In this document: piece by piece, positions 53,768-62,217 of the stretch
Layout of the letters: each line of letters begins with the position of its first letter
Position numbering within the stretch: the stretch's first letter is position 1
Assembly (NCBI RefSeq): GCF_003781945.1
Contig: NZ_RJJW01000003.1
Span: forward strand, 46,866 to 110,865
Source: Halorubrum sp. CSM-61
GTDB taxonomy: Archaea > Halobacteriota > Halobacteria > Halobacteriales > Haloferacaceae
Length of the DNA: 64,000 bases
Direction of reading: 5' to 3'
Notes under the pieces: model-generated
The model's database searches: none
What the model was told of the DNA's origin: nothing
Seen by the model: the letters and a program-made list of their open reading frames with translations, nothing else
Translations under genes and position numbers: made by a program

Positions 53768-54229
53768 ATGACGTACGAAAACCTCGACGCGAAGCTGGTC
53801 AACTCCCTTCTCAGTAACGGCCGGGCGAGCCTCCGGAGCCTCGGCGACGAGCTCGACGTATCGGTGACGACGGTGTCGAACCACCTCCGCGACCTCGAAG
53901 AGGAGGGCGTGATCCGGGGGTACACGCCCATCGTCGACTACGACAAGCTCGGCTACGACGTGACCGCGGTGCTCCAGCTCAAAGTCGAGGGGAGCGCGCT
54001 CCCCGACGTGACCGAGAAGCTCCGGCAGGAGAAACAGATGGTGAGCGTCTACGAGGTCACGGGCGATTACGACGTGATCGCCATCGGGAAGTTCACGGAC
54101 ACGGACGGGATGAACGAGCAGATCAAGTCGATCCTCACCGACGCCGACATCCGCGAGTCGAACACCAGCGTCGTCCTCAACCCCGTCACCGAAAACGAGC
54201 AGTTCGACCTCGACCTCAACGAGGAGTAG
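53768..54229 (+). CDS. lrp: Lrp/AsnC-family transcription regulator
   Basis: The 153-residue regulator has an N-terminal HTH ([24 protein letters not shown]) and a C-terminal RAM ligand-binding domain ([20 protein letters not shown]). It starts at the ATG one codon after an in-frame GTG. It is divergent from glnA, and control of glutamine synthetase in response to amino acids is the likely role, by context. Confidence 0.93.
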   Translation: MTYENLDAKLVNSLLSNGRASLRSLGDELDVSVTTVSNHLRDLEEEGVIRGYTPIVDYDKLGYDVTAVLQLKVEGSALPDVTEKLRQEKQMVSVYEVTGDYDVIAIGKFTDTDGMNEQIKSILTDADIRESNTSVVLNPVTENEQFDLDLNEE

Positions 54230-54265
54230 TCGCCGTCGAGTCCGCGGCGACTTCCGTTCCGCCGC

Positions 54266-55489
54266 CTACCGATCCGCGGCCGCCGCCTCCAGAACCTTCA
54301 CGGCCGGCAGCGGCTCGCCCGTCAGCGCCCGGATGTACGCCCCGCCCGCGATGGAGACGTGCGAGAAGTCGCCCTCGTCTAGTCCGTACATCTCGATCGC
54401 CCGCGAGGTGTCGCCCCCGCCGACGACCGAGAAGCAGTCGGTCTCGGCGATCGCTTCGAGCACGCCCACGGTCCCATCGGCGAACCGCTCGTCCTCGAAG
54501 ACGCCGAGCGCGCCCTTCACGAACACCGCGTCGGACTCCCGGATCGGCGGTCCGTACGCTGCGACGGTCTCCGAGCCCACGTCGAGGTACCCCGCCGTCT
54601 TCTCGTCGATGTCCTCGACGGCGACCTCCGCGCGGTCGCCGTCGGAGCCCTCGTACGCGAGGTCGGTCGCGAGCCGGATCGCGTCGCCGCGCTCGTCGAG
54701 CACCGACTCGATCAGCTCGCGGTTCTCCGCCCACTGCTCGTCGAACAGGTCCGTGTCGCCCACGTCGCGGCCGACCGGGTGGCCCGCGGCGCGCAAGAAG
54801 AGCTCGCCGGCGACGCCGCCGAGCAGGAAGCGATCCACTTTCTCGTCTAGCGCGTCCATCACGCCGATCACGTCGGTCGCCTTCGTCCCGCCGACGACCA
54901 TCGTCACCGGTCCGTCGAACTCCCGGGTCGCGATGGCGGTGTTGGCCTCGTACTCCGTCTCCATCACGCGGCCCGCGTACGAGGGGAGGACGAGCGGGAA
55001 CCCGACCAGCGAGGCGTGCAACCGATGCGCCGCCGAGTAGGCGTCGTTGACGTACGCGTCGAACTCCGGCGCCAAGGTCCGGACGAACTCCGTCTCGGCC
55101 TTCTCCTCGGGGGATTCTTCGGGAAGCTCGTCGTCGCACATCCGGGTGTTCTCCAAGAGGAGCACCTCGCCCGCGCCGAGCGCGTCGATCGCCGCCAGCG
55201 CCTCGTCGCCGTAGGTGTCCGCGACGAACGCCACGTCGCGACCGACGTGGTCGGCGAGGATCTCGGCGTGGCCCGCGAGCGACGTGAAGTCGTCGCGGCC
55301 GGGGCGGCCCTGGTGGGCCATCAGGACGACGCGGTGGCCGGCGTCGGCCAGCTCGCGGACCGTCTCCGCGTGGCGATCGAACCGGCGGTTGTCCTGCGGT
55401 TTGCCGTCCTCGATCGGGGAGTTGAGGTCGAGCCGAACGAGGACGCGCGAGTCTGCCGGGAGGTCGTCGATGGTGTCGAATTCTGCCAT
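54266..55489 (-). CDS. pgk: Phosphoglycerate kinase
   Basis: The 407-residue glycolytic enzyme transfers phosphate between 1,3-bisphosphoglycerate and ADP. RVLVRLDLNSPIEDGKP at the N-terminus and the C-terminal VVGGGDTSRAIEMYGL nucleotide loop are diagnostic. The start at 55489 (MAEFDTI) is supported by fit to the family. It lies 87 bases after gapA on the same strand; a TATA-like TCTAAGTA in between could give pgk its own promoter. Confidence 0.95.
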   Translation of the reverse strand: MAEFDTIDDLPADSRVLVRLDLNSPIEDGKPQDNRRFDRHAETVRELADAGHRVVLMAHQGRPGRDDFTSLAGHAEILADHVGRDVAFVADTYGDEALAAIDALGAGEVLLLENTRMCDDELPEESPEEKAETEFVRTLAPEFDAYVNDAYSAAHRLHASLVGFPLVLPSYAGRVMETEYEANTAIATREFDGPVTMVVGGTKATDVIGVMDALDEKVDRFLLGGVAGELFLRAAGHPVGRDVGDTDLFDEQWAENRELIESVLDERGDAIRLATDLAYEGSDGDRAEVAVEDIDEKTAGYLDVGSETVAAYGPPIRESDAVFVKGALGVFEDERFADGTVGVLEAIAETDCFSVVGGGDTSRAIEMYGLDEGDFSHVSIAGGAYIRALTGEPLPAVKVLEAAAADR

Positions 55490-55576
55490 GGGTGAACGGT
55501 CGTCGATTGGGTACTTAGAAGTGGGTTTCCGCACAGTGCGCCGCCGCGGCGAGCGAGGCGATCGGGAACCGACCGC

Positions 55577-56629
55577 CTACGCCTCGTCGTGGACGTACGC
55601 GGCCATGTCGAGCATCCGGTTCGAGAAGCCGTACTCGTTGTCGTACCAGGTGAGGATCTTCAGGAGCTTCCCGCCGGCGATGACGTTCGTCGACTGCAGG
55701 TCGACGTAGCTGGAGAACGGAAGCCCGGCGACGTCGCTCGAGACGACCTCCTCGTCGGTATAGCCTAAAACGCCCGCGAGCGGGCCGGAGTCGGCGGCCT
55801 CTCGGAAGGCAGCGTTCACGTCCTCCTCGGTGACCTGCTCGTCGAGGCTGACGACGAACTCGGTGATCGAGCCGGTCGGGACCGGGACGCGCATCGCCAT
55901 CCCGTCGATCTTGCCCTCGAGCTGCGGGAGGACCTCCTGCGCGGCGCCCGCGGCGCCCGTCGAGGTCGGCACGATGTTCTCGGCGGCCGCGCGGCCGCGG
56001 CGGCGCTTGGCCATCGGGCCGTCGACGAGGCTCTGCGAGCCGGTGTACGCGTGGACGGTGGTGAGGGTGCCGGCGTCGATGCCGAACTCCGCGTCGAGCA
56101 CCTTCGCGACCGGCGTGATGGAGTTGGTCGTACAGGAGGCGTTCGAGACCACGTCGTCGCCCTCGTACTCGTCGTGGTTGACGCCGTAGACGAGCTGCTT
56201 GACCGGCTCCTCGCCCTTCGGGGGCGCCGAGATGATCACGGTGTCCGCGCCGCCCTCGAGGTGCGCGCTCGCGTCCTCGCGGGTGCGGAAGACGCCCGTA
56301 CACTCCAAGGCCACGTCCACGTCGAGCTCGTCCCACGGGAGGTCCGCGGGGTCCTGCACGTTGTACAGGTCCACCGCGGTGTCGCCGATCGTCAGCGCGT
56401 CGCCGTCGCGCTCGACGCCGTCGAGCCGACCCATGACGGTGTCGTACTTCGCGAGGTACGCCATGTCGTCGAAGTCCATCACGTCGTTGATGCCAATGAG
56501 CTCGATCCGCGGCGACTCCAGCACCGCCCGGAACACGTTTCGCCCGATCCGACCGAACCCGTTGAGGCCCACCCGGACGACCTCGTCGTCGGTCACGTCC
56601 TCGCCCGCGGCGAGATATGATTTACTCAT
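55577..56629 (-). CDS. gapA: Type I (bacterial-like) glyceraldehyde-3-phosphate dehydrogenase
   Basis: The 350-residue dehydrogenase has GLNGFGRIGRNVFRA (NAD-binding), the catalytic NASCTTN, and PMAKRRRGRAAAENIVP. These are the bacterial/eukaryotic class I features, not the archaeal class II enzyme. The N-terminus is about 15 residues longer than usual. It forms a glycolysis pair with pgk. An ATTTAAGTG element just upstream of the start is the likely TATA box. Confidence 0.95.
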   Translation of the reverse strand: MSKSYLAAGEDVTDDEVVRVGLNGFGRIGRNVFRAVLESPRIELIGINDVMDFDDMAYLAKYDTVMGRLDGVERDGDALTIGDTAVDLYNVQDPADLPWDELDVDVALECTGVFRTREDASAHLEGGADTVIISAPPKGEEPVKQLVYGVNHDEYEGDDVVSNASCTTNSITPVAKVLDAEFGIDAGTLTTVHAYTGSQSLVDGPMAKRRRGRAAAENIVPTSTGAAGAAQEVLPQLEGKIDGMAMRVPVPTGSITEFVVSLDEQVTEEDVNAAFREAADSGPLAGVLGYTDEEVVSSDVAGLPFSSYVDLQSTNVIAGGKLLKILTWYDNEYGFSNRMLDMAAYVHDEA

Positions 56630-56892
56630 GTCCGAAAAAGGAGGGCCCAGACACTTAAATCCGACCGAGTCACCGCGAGACGGTCACTATCGTTCGATTT
56701 TGTTACGGACGGTCGGTTTTCTTTCGAGCCGACCGCTCCCAATTTCGACGGGTCGATCGGCGTCTGCGGGAGAGCGTCCGGAGAGCGAGAGACGAGCGCC
56801 AGAGGCGCCGCGTACCGCCCGCACGACCCCGAGCGGCGGCGAAGACGGTCGTGGACAGAAGGCTTATCGGGGACACCACCCTCACGACAGGT

Positions 56893-57270
56893 ATGGACAG
56901 AGACGACCGTGACGATCCGTTCGGCGACTTCTTCGAGGAGATCGAACGGATGATGAACGAGATGGCCAACGGGAACCCCGGAAGCGAGGACGCCGGCTTC
57001 GGCTCTGAGACGCACGTGGACGCGTACACGACCGACGACGGCGTGCGACTCGTCGCCGACCTTCCGGCCGTCTCGAAGGACGAGCTCTCCCTGCAGTGCG
57101 ACGGGGAGTCGCTCACCATCTCCGCGGCGTCCGACCGGCGGGAGTACGACGAGACCGTCGAGCTCCCCGTCCCGGTCGACGAGCACTCGGCGGACGCGAC
57201 GTTCAACAACGGCGTGCTCGAGGTCGCGTTCGACCGCGACGACGACTCCGCCTCGATCGATCTGGAGTAG
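56893..57270 (+). CDS. Hsp20/alpha-crystallin-like small heat-shock protein
   Basis: The 125-residue protein has an N-terminal DDPFGDFFEEIERMMNEM segment and an alpha-crystallin-like domain (VRLVADLPAVSKDELSLQCD, TFNNGVLEVAFDRDD). The ATG at 56893 follows a TATA-like CTTATCGG by about 25 bases. It is related to gas-vesicle GvpH/Hsp20-type proteins of haloarchaea. It is one of three Hsp20-like genes in the window. Confidence 0.82.
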   Translation: MDRDDRDDPFGDFFEEIERMMNEMANGNPGSEDAGFGSETHVDAYTTDDGVRLVADLPAVSKDELSLQCDGESLTISAASDRREYDETVELPVPVDEHSADATFNNGVLEVAFDRDDDSASIDLE

Positions 57271-57303
57271 GCCGCCGAGCCGCTCTCCGATCCGTCTCCC
57301 CTT

Positions 57304-58236
57304 TTATTCTCCCGCCGCGGTCCGCTCGATCAGCGCCGCGAGCCGGTCGTAGAAGTCCGGCTCGTACTTCGTCGCCGCGTCGATCGTCGGCCGCGCGTTC
57401 GTCTCGTTGACGACCAGCCGCCCGTCCGTTTCCAGCAGATCGACGCCGAGGTAGTCGATCCCGAGGATCTCCGCGGTCCGTTCGGCCAGCCCGCGGGCGC
57501 GGTCCGGGAGGTCGATCCCGGTCGCCTCGGCCCCCCGGTGGACGTTGTGCTTCCACCGTCCCTCCTCGGCCGCGTCCGGAGGTAGCTCTCGCTCGACGGC
57601 GCCGACGCACGCGCCGTCGACGACCATCGCGCGGTAGTCGCGCGCGTCCGAGAGGAACTCCTGAATCAGGTACGACTTGTCGCCGGTCGCGCGGTAGTCG
57701 TGGACGAGGTCCAGGTAGTCGACGACTCCCAGAAGCGAGTCGAGGTCGCTCGCGGTCGCGACGCCGACCCCGCGGGTCGCGGAGTTCGGCTTCACGACGA
57801 CCGGGTAGGAGAACCGCTCGACCGCCTCGGCGACGACCGACTCGTCGACGGGGTTCGACACCAGCGTCGTCCGCGGGACCGGGAGGCCGGCGTCGTCGAG
57901 CGCGGCGAGCACGCCCGCCTTGTTCCGGGAGGTGAGGACGGCCGCCCGGTCGTTCACCCACGGGACCGACAGCCGCGCGTCGACCACGGCGCCCTCCATG
58001 AGCCGCGAGGGGTAGACGAAGCCGGCGTCGAAGCCGGCGAACTCCTCGAACTCGCCGTGAGCGTCTCCTTCCTCGCCTCCGCCCCCGTTTCCGTCCTCCT
58101 CGCGCGTTCCGTAGCCGGAGACGCGGAGCGACCGCTCTTTCGCCCGCACGTGGTCGACCGCGATTCCGCGGGCCGCGAGCGGCTCGCGCACCCGGTCGAA
58201 CGTCTCGGCGTCGGTCGTCATCGCGAGCCGGAGCAT
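57304..58236 (-). CDS. RimK-like ATP-grasp protein
   Basis: The 310-residue ligase-like protein has an N-terminal preATP-grasp half (with an acidic Gly insertion near 50-60), then the ATP-grasp core: SYPVVVKPNSATRGVGV, YLIQEFLSDARDYRAMVV and LLETDGRLVVNETNARPTID. RimK-type enzymes add amino acids to a carboxylate substrate; the actual substrate is unknown. It sits beside aIF1A on the same strand. Confidence 0.88.
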   Translation of the reverse strand: MLRLAMTTDAETFDRVREPLAARGIAVDHVRAKERSLRVSGYGTREEDGNGGGGEEGDAHGEFEEFAGFDAGFVYPSRLMEGAVVDARLSVPWVNDRAAVLTSRNKAGVLAALDDAGLPVPRTTLVSNPVDESVVAEAVERFSYPVVVKPNSATRGVGVATASDLDSLLGVVDYLDLVHDYRATGDKSYLIQEFLSDARDYRAMVVDGACVGAVERELPPDAAEEGRWKHNVHRGAEATGIDLPDRARGLAERTAEILGIDYLGVDLLETDGRLVVNETNARPTIDAATKYEPDFYDRLAALIERTAAGE

Positions 58237-58362
58237 GCGCTCGCTCGGGGCCGTTCGGACTTAAAAACGGTGCGGCGGTCGCCGGTCGCTCGTCGACCCC
58301 GCGGGGCGCCGCCGCCGCTCCCGTGCCGTCGGCGGCTCGCCGCGGCGCGCGACTCGATCGCG

Positions 58363-58653
58363 CTACTGCAGGTGGCCTTCCTCGCGAAGCTGTTCGGCCT
58401 CGCTCTTCTCGTAGCGCCACGAGATGTCGCCCTTCTCGTCTTGCCAGTCCCACGGCTCGACGAGGACGATGTCGTCCTCGCGGATCCAGACGCGCTTCTG
58501 CATCCGGCCGGGGATCCGCGCGGTCCGCTCTTTCCCGTCCGCACAGCGCACTCTGACCCGGTTCGCGCCGAGCATCTCGACGACCTCCGCGAACACCTCG
58601 TCGTCGTCGGGCATCCGGAGGTCGTTTCGGCCGCCGCCGTCTCCGTTGCTCAT
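58363..58653 (-). CDS. eif1a: Translation initiation factor aIF1A
   Basis: The 96-residue S1/OB-fold protein promotes start-codon selection on the small subunit. [46 protein letters not shown] matches the family core, split by typical loops. It is divergent from a small membrane gene (about 92 bases apart) and upstream of the RimK-like gene on the same strand. Confidence 0.95.
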   Translation of the reverse strand: MSNGDGGGRNDLRMPDDDEVFAEVVEMLGANRVRVRCADGKERTARIPGRMQKRVWIREDDIVLVEPWDWQDEKGDISWRYEKSEAEQLREEGHLQ

Positions 58654-58745
58654 GCGTACGCGGTGATACGCGCTCCCGGAAATAAAAGGGCCGCTCTCCG
58701 CGCGGAAGCGCCCTTTTTAAACCTCGACGGCGGCGATCGGGAGCC

Positions 58746-58925
58746 ATGCGCGACACCCTCGGATCCGAAGGCATCGCCGGCGTCGTGGTCGTCCTCGTCG
58801 CGGTCGGAATTCTCACCGCCCGCGACCCGGTCATCGGCGCGGCCGTCATGATCCTGTTGGCCGGCCTCGCGATGATCGCGAAGGGGATCGCCGGCACCGT
58901 GATGCGGTCGTTCGGGCTGAAGTGA
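58746..58925 (+). CDS. Small two-helix membrane protein (DUF7470-like)
   Basis: The 59-residue protein has two hydrophobic segments (GIAGVVVVLVAVGIL and GAAVMILLAGLAMIAKG). A TTTTTAAAC TATA-like element (58714-58722) lies about 25 bases upstream of the ATG, supporting a leaderless mRNA. Family name is from memory; function unknown. Confidence 0.65.
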   Translation: MRDTLGSEGIAGVVVVLVAVGILTARDPVIGAAVMILLAGLAMIAKGIAGTVMRSFGLK

Positions 58926-59000
58926 CCCGGCCGTCGGCGGCTCGTCGCGGTCCCTCCGTCGTCCCGAAAGAGTCATAATTAGCGGCCGCCCCCGTTGGGT

Positions 59001-59246
59001 ATGGTCGAAGTACCCGCCGTCGCGGTCGAGCTGATCGAACTCCTCGCCGTCGTCGCCGGCGCCGGCGCCGCCTCGGCGATCGGCGTCCTCCTCGAACGGT
59101 TCGGTCTCTCGGCGGTCACCGCCGGCGACCTCGCGCTCGGGGCGTGGGCGGTCGGGATGGGCCTGCTCGCGCTGTACGTCGGGGTCGTCGCCTTGGGCTA
59201 CGAGCAGGCGCTCCCGCGGATACGGCGGCTCGCCGCCGGCGAATAA
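59001..59246 (+). CDS. Small membrane protein, unknown function
   Basis: The 81-residue protein has two hydrophobic segments (LIELLAVVAGAGAASAIGVL and LGAWAVGMGLLALYVGVV) separated by a short loop. The ATG at 59001 is preceded by CATAATTA about 22 bases upstream. No recognised family. It lies in a run of three small membrane genes on the same strand, each with its own TATA-like box. Confidence 0.65.
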   Translation: MVEVPAVAVELIELLAVVAGAGAASAIGVLLERFGLSAVTAGDLALGAWAVGMGLLALYVGVVALGYEQALPRIRRLAAGE

Positions 59247-59330
59247 CCGGTCTCGGCGCAGAGGGGCGACGGTCGCGTCTCGGCTCGCGACATCCCCGCC
59301 TTTTTACTCCGGCTTGGTGAGGGAAGACGC

Positions 59331-59528
59331 ATGGACGAGATCCTCACGAACTGGCTCCTCGGTCTCATCGCCGCCCTCCTCGCGGTGCTCGTGCTCGACT
59401 CGACGGGGCGGTCGTTCCTCGAACCGCTCGCCCCGGTCGCGAACGTGCTCGCGCTCGTGACGTTCCTCGCGTTCGTGCTCCTGACGGGGGCGTTCCTCGT
59501 GTACACCGCGTCGTTCCGGGATAACTAG
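59331..59528 (+). CDS. Small two-helix membrane protein, unknown function
   Basis: The 65-residue protein has two hydrophobic segments (WLLGLIAALLAVLVL and VLALVTFLAFVLLTGAFLVY). A CTTTTTACT element lies 23 bases before the ATG. No motif is recognised. Confidence 0.65.
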   Translation: MDEILTNWLLGLIAALLAVLVLDSTGRSFLEPLAPVANVLALVTFLAFVLLTGAFLVYTASFRDN

Positions 59529-59597
59529 ACCACCGTCTGTCGGGCGGTCCCGCCCCGGCGCGGGTATATTTTTACTCCCGCTCCGTCTGGTCGCCGT

Positions 59598-60623
59598 ATG
59601 GAGTACACGACGCTCGGACGCACCGGGACGACGGTCTCGGAGATCTGTCTCGGCTGCATGAGCTTCGGCGACTCGGACTGGCGCGAGTGGGTCTTAGACG
59701 AGGAGGAGGGGAAGGAGATCGTCGAGCGCGCGCTCGAGCTCGGAGTGAACTTCTTCGACATCACCAGAAGCCGAAGGCTTCTGGTTAGCCGCCAGACGTA
59801 GTCTGGCAACACCGCCAACATGTACTCGAACGGCGAGTCGGAGCGCGTCCTCGGCGAGGCGCTGGAGGGGCACCGCGAGGAGGCAGTCGTCGCCACGAAG
59901 GCGTACTTCCGAATGGACGAGTCGAACCCGAACTCGGGCGGGCTCTCGCGGAAGGCGATCGAACAGGAGTTGGAGAACAGCCTCGACCGGCTCGGCATGG
60001 AGACGATCGACCTCTACCAGATCCACCGGTGGGATTACGACACGCCGATCGAGGAGACGCTCGCCGCGCTCGACGACGCGGTTCGTCGCGGCAAGGTCCG
60101 CCACGTCGGCGCCTCCTCGATGTGGGCTCACCAGTTCGCCGACGCCCTCCACGCGAGCGACCGCGAGGGGTACGAGCGGTTCGCCACCATGCAGAACCAC
60201 TACAACCTCGCGTACCGCGAGGAGGAGCGGGAGACCCTCCCGCTCTGCGAGAAGGAGGGGATCGGCGTGATGCCGTGGAGCCCGCTCGCGCGCGGGTACC
60301 TCACGCGCCCGCACGAGGACGTGGACGCCACGCTCCGCGGGGAGACCGAAGAGCACCTCTACGAGCACCCCTACCGCGAGGGCGGCGGGCCGGCGGTCAA
60401 CGAGCGCGTCGCGGAATTGGCCGACGAGAAGGGCGTGAAGATGGCCCAAATCGCGCTGGCGTGGCTGTTCCACAAGGAGTGGGTCGACACCCCGATCGTC
60501 GGCACCTCCAGCGTCGAACACCTCGAAGACGCCGTCGAAGCGCTCGATATCGACCTTTCGGAGTCCGACGTGGAGTGGTTAGAGGAACCGTACGAGCCGG
60601 TCCGCGTCTCCGGCCACGAGTAG
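59598..60623 (+). pseudogene. Aldo/keto reductase interrupted by a hairpin insertion
   Basis: Two pieces make one NADPH-dependent reductase. 59598-59759 encodes the start (MEYTTLGRTGTTVSEICLGC, then ERALELGVNFFD), and 59811-60623 continues from the TANMYSNGESE region through WALFH-like and GTSSVEHLEDAVEAL segments. Between them 51 bases add two triloop hairpins and a TAG at 59799. Without them the frame is continuous and gives about 324 residues, the normal family length. The downstream piece has an ATG at 59820, but it would lack the catalytic Asp and cofactor strands. Confidence 0.85.
59760..59810. repeat. Double-hairpin insertion inside aldo/keto reductase
   Basis: Hairpin A is 59763-59785 (ACCAGAAGCC, loop GAA) and hairpin B is 59791-59807 (GCCAGAC, loop GTA), with spacer TAGCC. 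The insert is flanked by ACA on both sides (59758-59760 and 59809-59811), consistent with a 48-base element plus a 3-base target duplication. Removing 51 bases restores the reading frame and the conserved FFDTANMYS sequence. Confidence 0.8.
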
Positions 60624-60658
60624 TCGGCGAGCCCGACGGCAACGACGCCCTTCAGCAG

Positions 60659-60676
60659 CCTAAATCGTGTTTTAGG
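60659..60676. terminator. Hairpin with T-rich arm after the aldo/keto reductase
   Basis: CCTAAA and TTTAGG pair around TCGTGT, with a T-run in the right arm, 36 bases after the reductase stop. A terminator is plausible but weak. Confidence 0.35.
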
Positions 60677-60721
60677 GATACACCGACAAGCTATTTGTAT
60701 GACATTTGTTGACAATGGTGT

Positions 60722-60877
60722 ATGTCCAACGACGCCGACCGATCCGCCGTCCGGTCGCGGACCGAGTACGCGCGCACTCGGACGCGGTGTCCGAACTGCG
60801 GTGATCGCGTTCCGGCCGCCGGCCGAGACGGAGAGCCGGCGGAGTGTCCGAACTGTCATCGCGTGGTTCGGTCGTGA
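60722..60877 (+). CDS. Small double-CPNC zinc-ribbon protein
   Basis: The 51-residue ORF has a basic N-terminus (RSRTEYARTRTR) and two knuckles, CPNCGDRVP and CPNCHRVV, 18 residues apart, forming a classic four-cysteine zinc ribbon. An AT-rich stretch with TATTTGTATG lies about 30 bases upstream. It is likely a nucleic-acid or protein-binding microprotein; unknown family. Confidence 0.65.
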   Translation: MSNDADRSAVRSRTEYARTRTRCPNCGDRVPAAGRDGEPAECPNCHRVVRS

Positions 60878-61013
60878 CGCCGGCGCCGGGGGTCCGTGCA
60901 CCGACCCCAACCCCGATCGCGCGGCGGAACCGAACGGGCCGTCGATCGCTTATAAACGCACCGTCGCGGGCGGCACGACAACCCTTTTCGGCCGGGCCGC
61001 CGAACCGAGACCC

Positions 61014-61457
61014 ATGGCAGACGACGACGCCACCGACGCCGACGCCGGCGAGGAACAGGGCGACAGCACCGCCGAAGGCGACGACGGCGAGGAGAAGTCC
61101 TTCCGCGAGCGCGTCGAGGAGATCCGCGAGCGACGCGAGCAGGAGCGCGAGGAGGGCGACCGACCCGACCCCGAGGAGATGATGGGCGGCGGCGGCCCGC
61201 CGGGGATGGGCGGTGGCGGCGGCGGCAACCCCTTCGCGCAGATGATGTCCGGCATGATGGGCGGCGGCGGTCCGGGCGGCGCCGGCGGCCCGCCGGGCAT
61301 GGGCGGCGGTTCCGGCGGCGCGGGCGGTCGCGGCGAGGAGCGCGGCGATCAGGCCGGCAACGAGGAGCTCGTCCGCGAGGTGCGCCAGCTCCGCGACGAG
61401 GTCCGCGACGCCACCCGCCAGCTCCAGCGCATCGCGCAGGCGCTCGAAGACGACTGA
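61014..61457 (+). CDS. Gly/Met-rich protein with helical ends
   Basis: The 147-residue protein has an acidic N-terminus and a charged helix (SFRERVEEIRERREQEREE). The centre (residues 57-105) is made of GGGGPPGMGGGG-like and MMSGMMGGG runs, and the C-terminal helix (ELVREVRQLRDEVRDATRQLQ) looks like a coiled coil. A TATA-like GCTTATAAAC (60948-60957) lies upstream. The start at 61014 is chosen for the typical MADDD beginning. No family is recognised; the design suggests an oligomer with a flexible core. Confidence 0.7.
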   Translation: MADDDATDADAGEEQGDSTAEGDDGEEKSFRERVEEIRERREQEREEGDRPDPEEMMGGGGPPGMGGGGGGNPFAQMMSGMMGGGGPGGAGGPPGMGGGSGGAGGRGEERGDQAGNEELVREVRQLRDEVRDATRQLQRIAQALEDD

Positions 61458-61686
61458 CTCGGCGACGGTTCCCTCCCCTTTTTTCCACGTGCAAGAGTGG
61501 TGCACTCGTTGATCGATCGGGCAGCTTATTCTGGAGTTTGAAGAACGGTACAGCCGAGACTCGGAGGATCGAGAGAAGCGGCCGATTGAGTCCTGTCTCT
61601 GACCCCTATCGTTCAAACTTCATCCGATACAGTATTGTACGAGTTATGAAAAACACATAAGGCGGAGCGGTTCAAACGGACACCTA

Positions 61687-62100
61687 ATGGCTGAAGATAT
61701 CGATGAGATCCGTCGACAGAAACTGGCTGAGCTTCGAAACAAGGCTGAAACGGGCGGTTCTGAGGCGTCCACCCCGAAGAGCCCGTCCGAACCGATCCAT
61801 ATCGACGGCGGCGCCGAGCTGTCCGAAACTGTCGGTGAGTACGGTCTCGTGCTAGCCGACTTCTACGCCGATTGGTGTGGCCCGTGTCAGATGCTCGAAC
61901 CGATCGTCGAAACGATCGCGGCCGAGACCGATGCGACCGTAGCGAAGATCGACATCGACGCGAATCAGCAACTCGCCGCAGAGCACGGTGTCCAGGGGGT
62001 TCCGACCCTCGTCCTGTTCGCTGACGGGCAGCCGGCGGAACGGCTCGTCGGTATGCAGGACGAAGCGCAGCTTCGCTCCGTGATCGAAACACACGCGTGA
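61687..62100 (+). CDS. trxA: Thioredoxin with N-terminal helical extension
   Basis: The 137-residue thiol-disulfide oxidoreductase has its active site WCGPC (C64, C67) and the cis-proline segment GVQGVPTLVLF. The first 45 residues are an extra helical/charged region (DIDEIRRQKLAELRNK) found in haloarchaeal thioredoxins. It is at the start of a lower-GC accessory stretch. A short 22-codon ORF follows eight bases later. Confidence 0.93.
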   Translation: MAEDIDEIRRQKLAELRNKAETGGSEASTPKSPSEPIHIDGGAELSETVGEYGLVLADFYADWCGPCQMLEPIVETIAAETDATVAKIDIDANQQLAAEHGVQGVPTLVLFADGQPAERLVGMQDEAQLRSVIETHA

Positions 62101-62107
62101 ACCAACG

Positions 62108-62176
62108 ATGACCGACGAGTCTTCCCCTGTCTGGACCCCGATACTCACCGCGGCGAAAGTCCCCGGGGGGAGGTAG
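62108..62176 (+). other. Short 22-codon ORF between thioredoxin and M20 peptidase
   Basis: ATG at 62108 reads MTDESSPVWTPILTAAKVPGG plus one residue, then TAG. It could be a leader peptide, a truncated gene or chance. It is followed by a short duplicated start region. There is no family resemblance. Confidence 0.25.
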
Positions 62177-62183
62177 CGGACGA

Positions 62184-62217
62184 ATGAGCGACGCAACGCC
62201 ATGAGCGACGCTACGCC
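62184..62217 (+). repeat. 17-base tandem duplication at the M20 peptidase start
   Basis: ATGAGCGACGCAACGCC (62184-62200) is followed directly by ATGAGCGACGCTACGCC (62201-62217). The upstream copy encodes MSDATP and then hits TGA, which overlaps the ATG of the downstream gene (ATGA). The duplication is out of frame, so it makes a six-codon upstream ORF. Confidence 0.8.

Noticed and set aside
59763..59807. Reading the hairpins in the aldo/keto reductase as a transcription terminator
   Set aside because: There is no oligo-T after them, they sit inside a gene, and exact removal restores the conserved protein sequence, so insertion is the better explanation.
61490..61686. Remnant of a transposase gene before thioredoxin
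   Set aside because: A short frame with charged residues is present but has no recognisable motif or terminal repeats.
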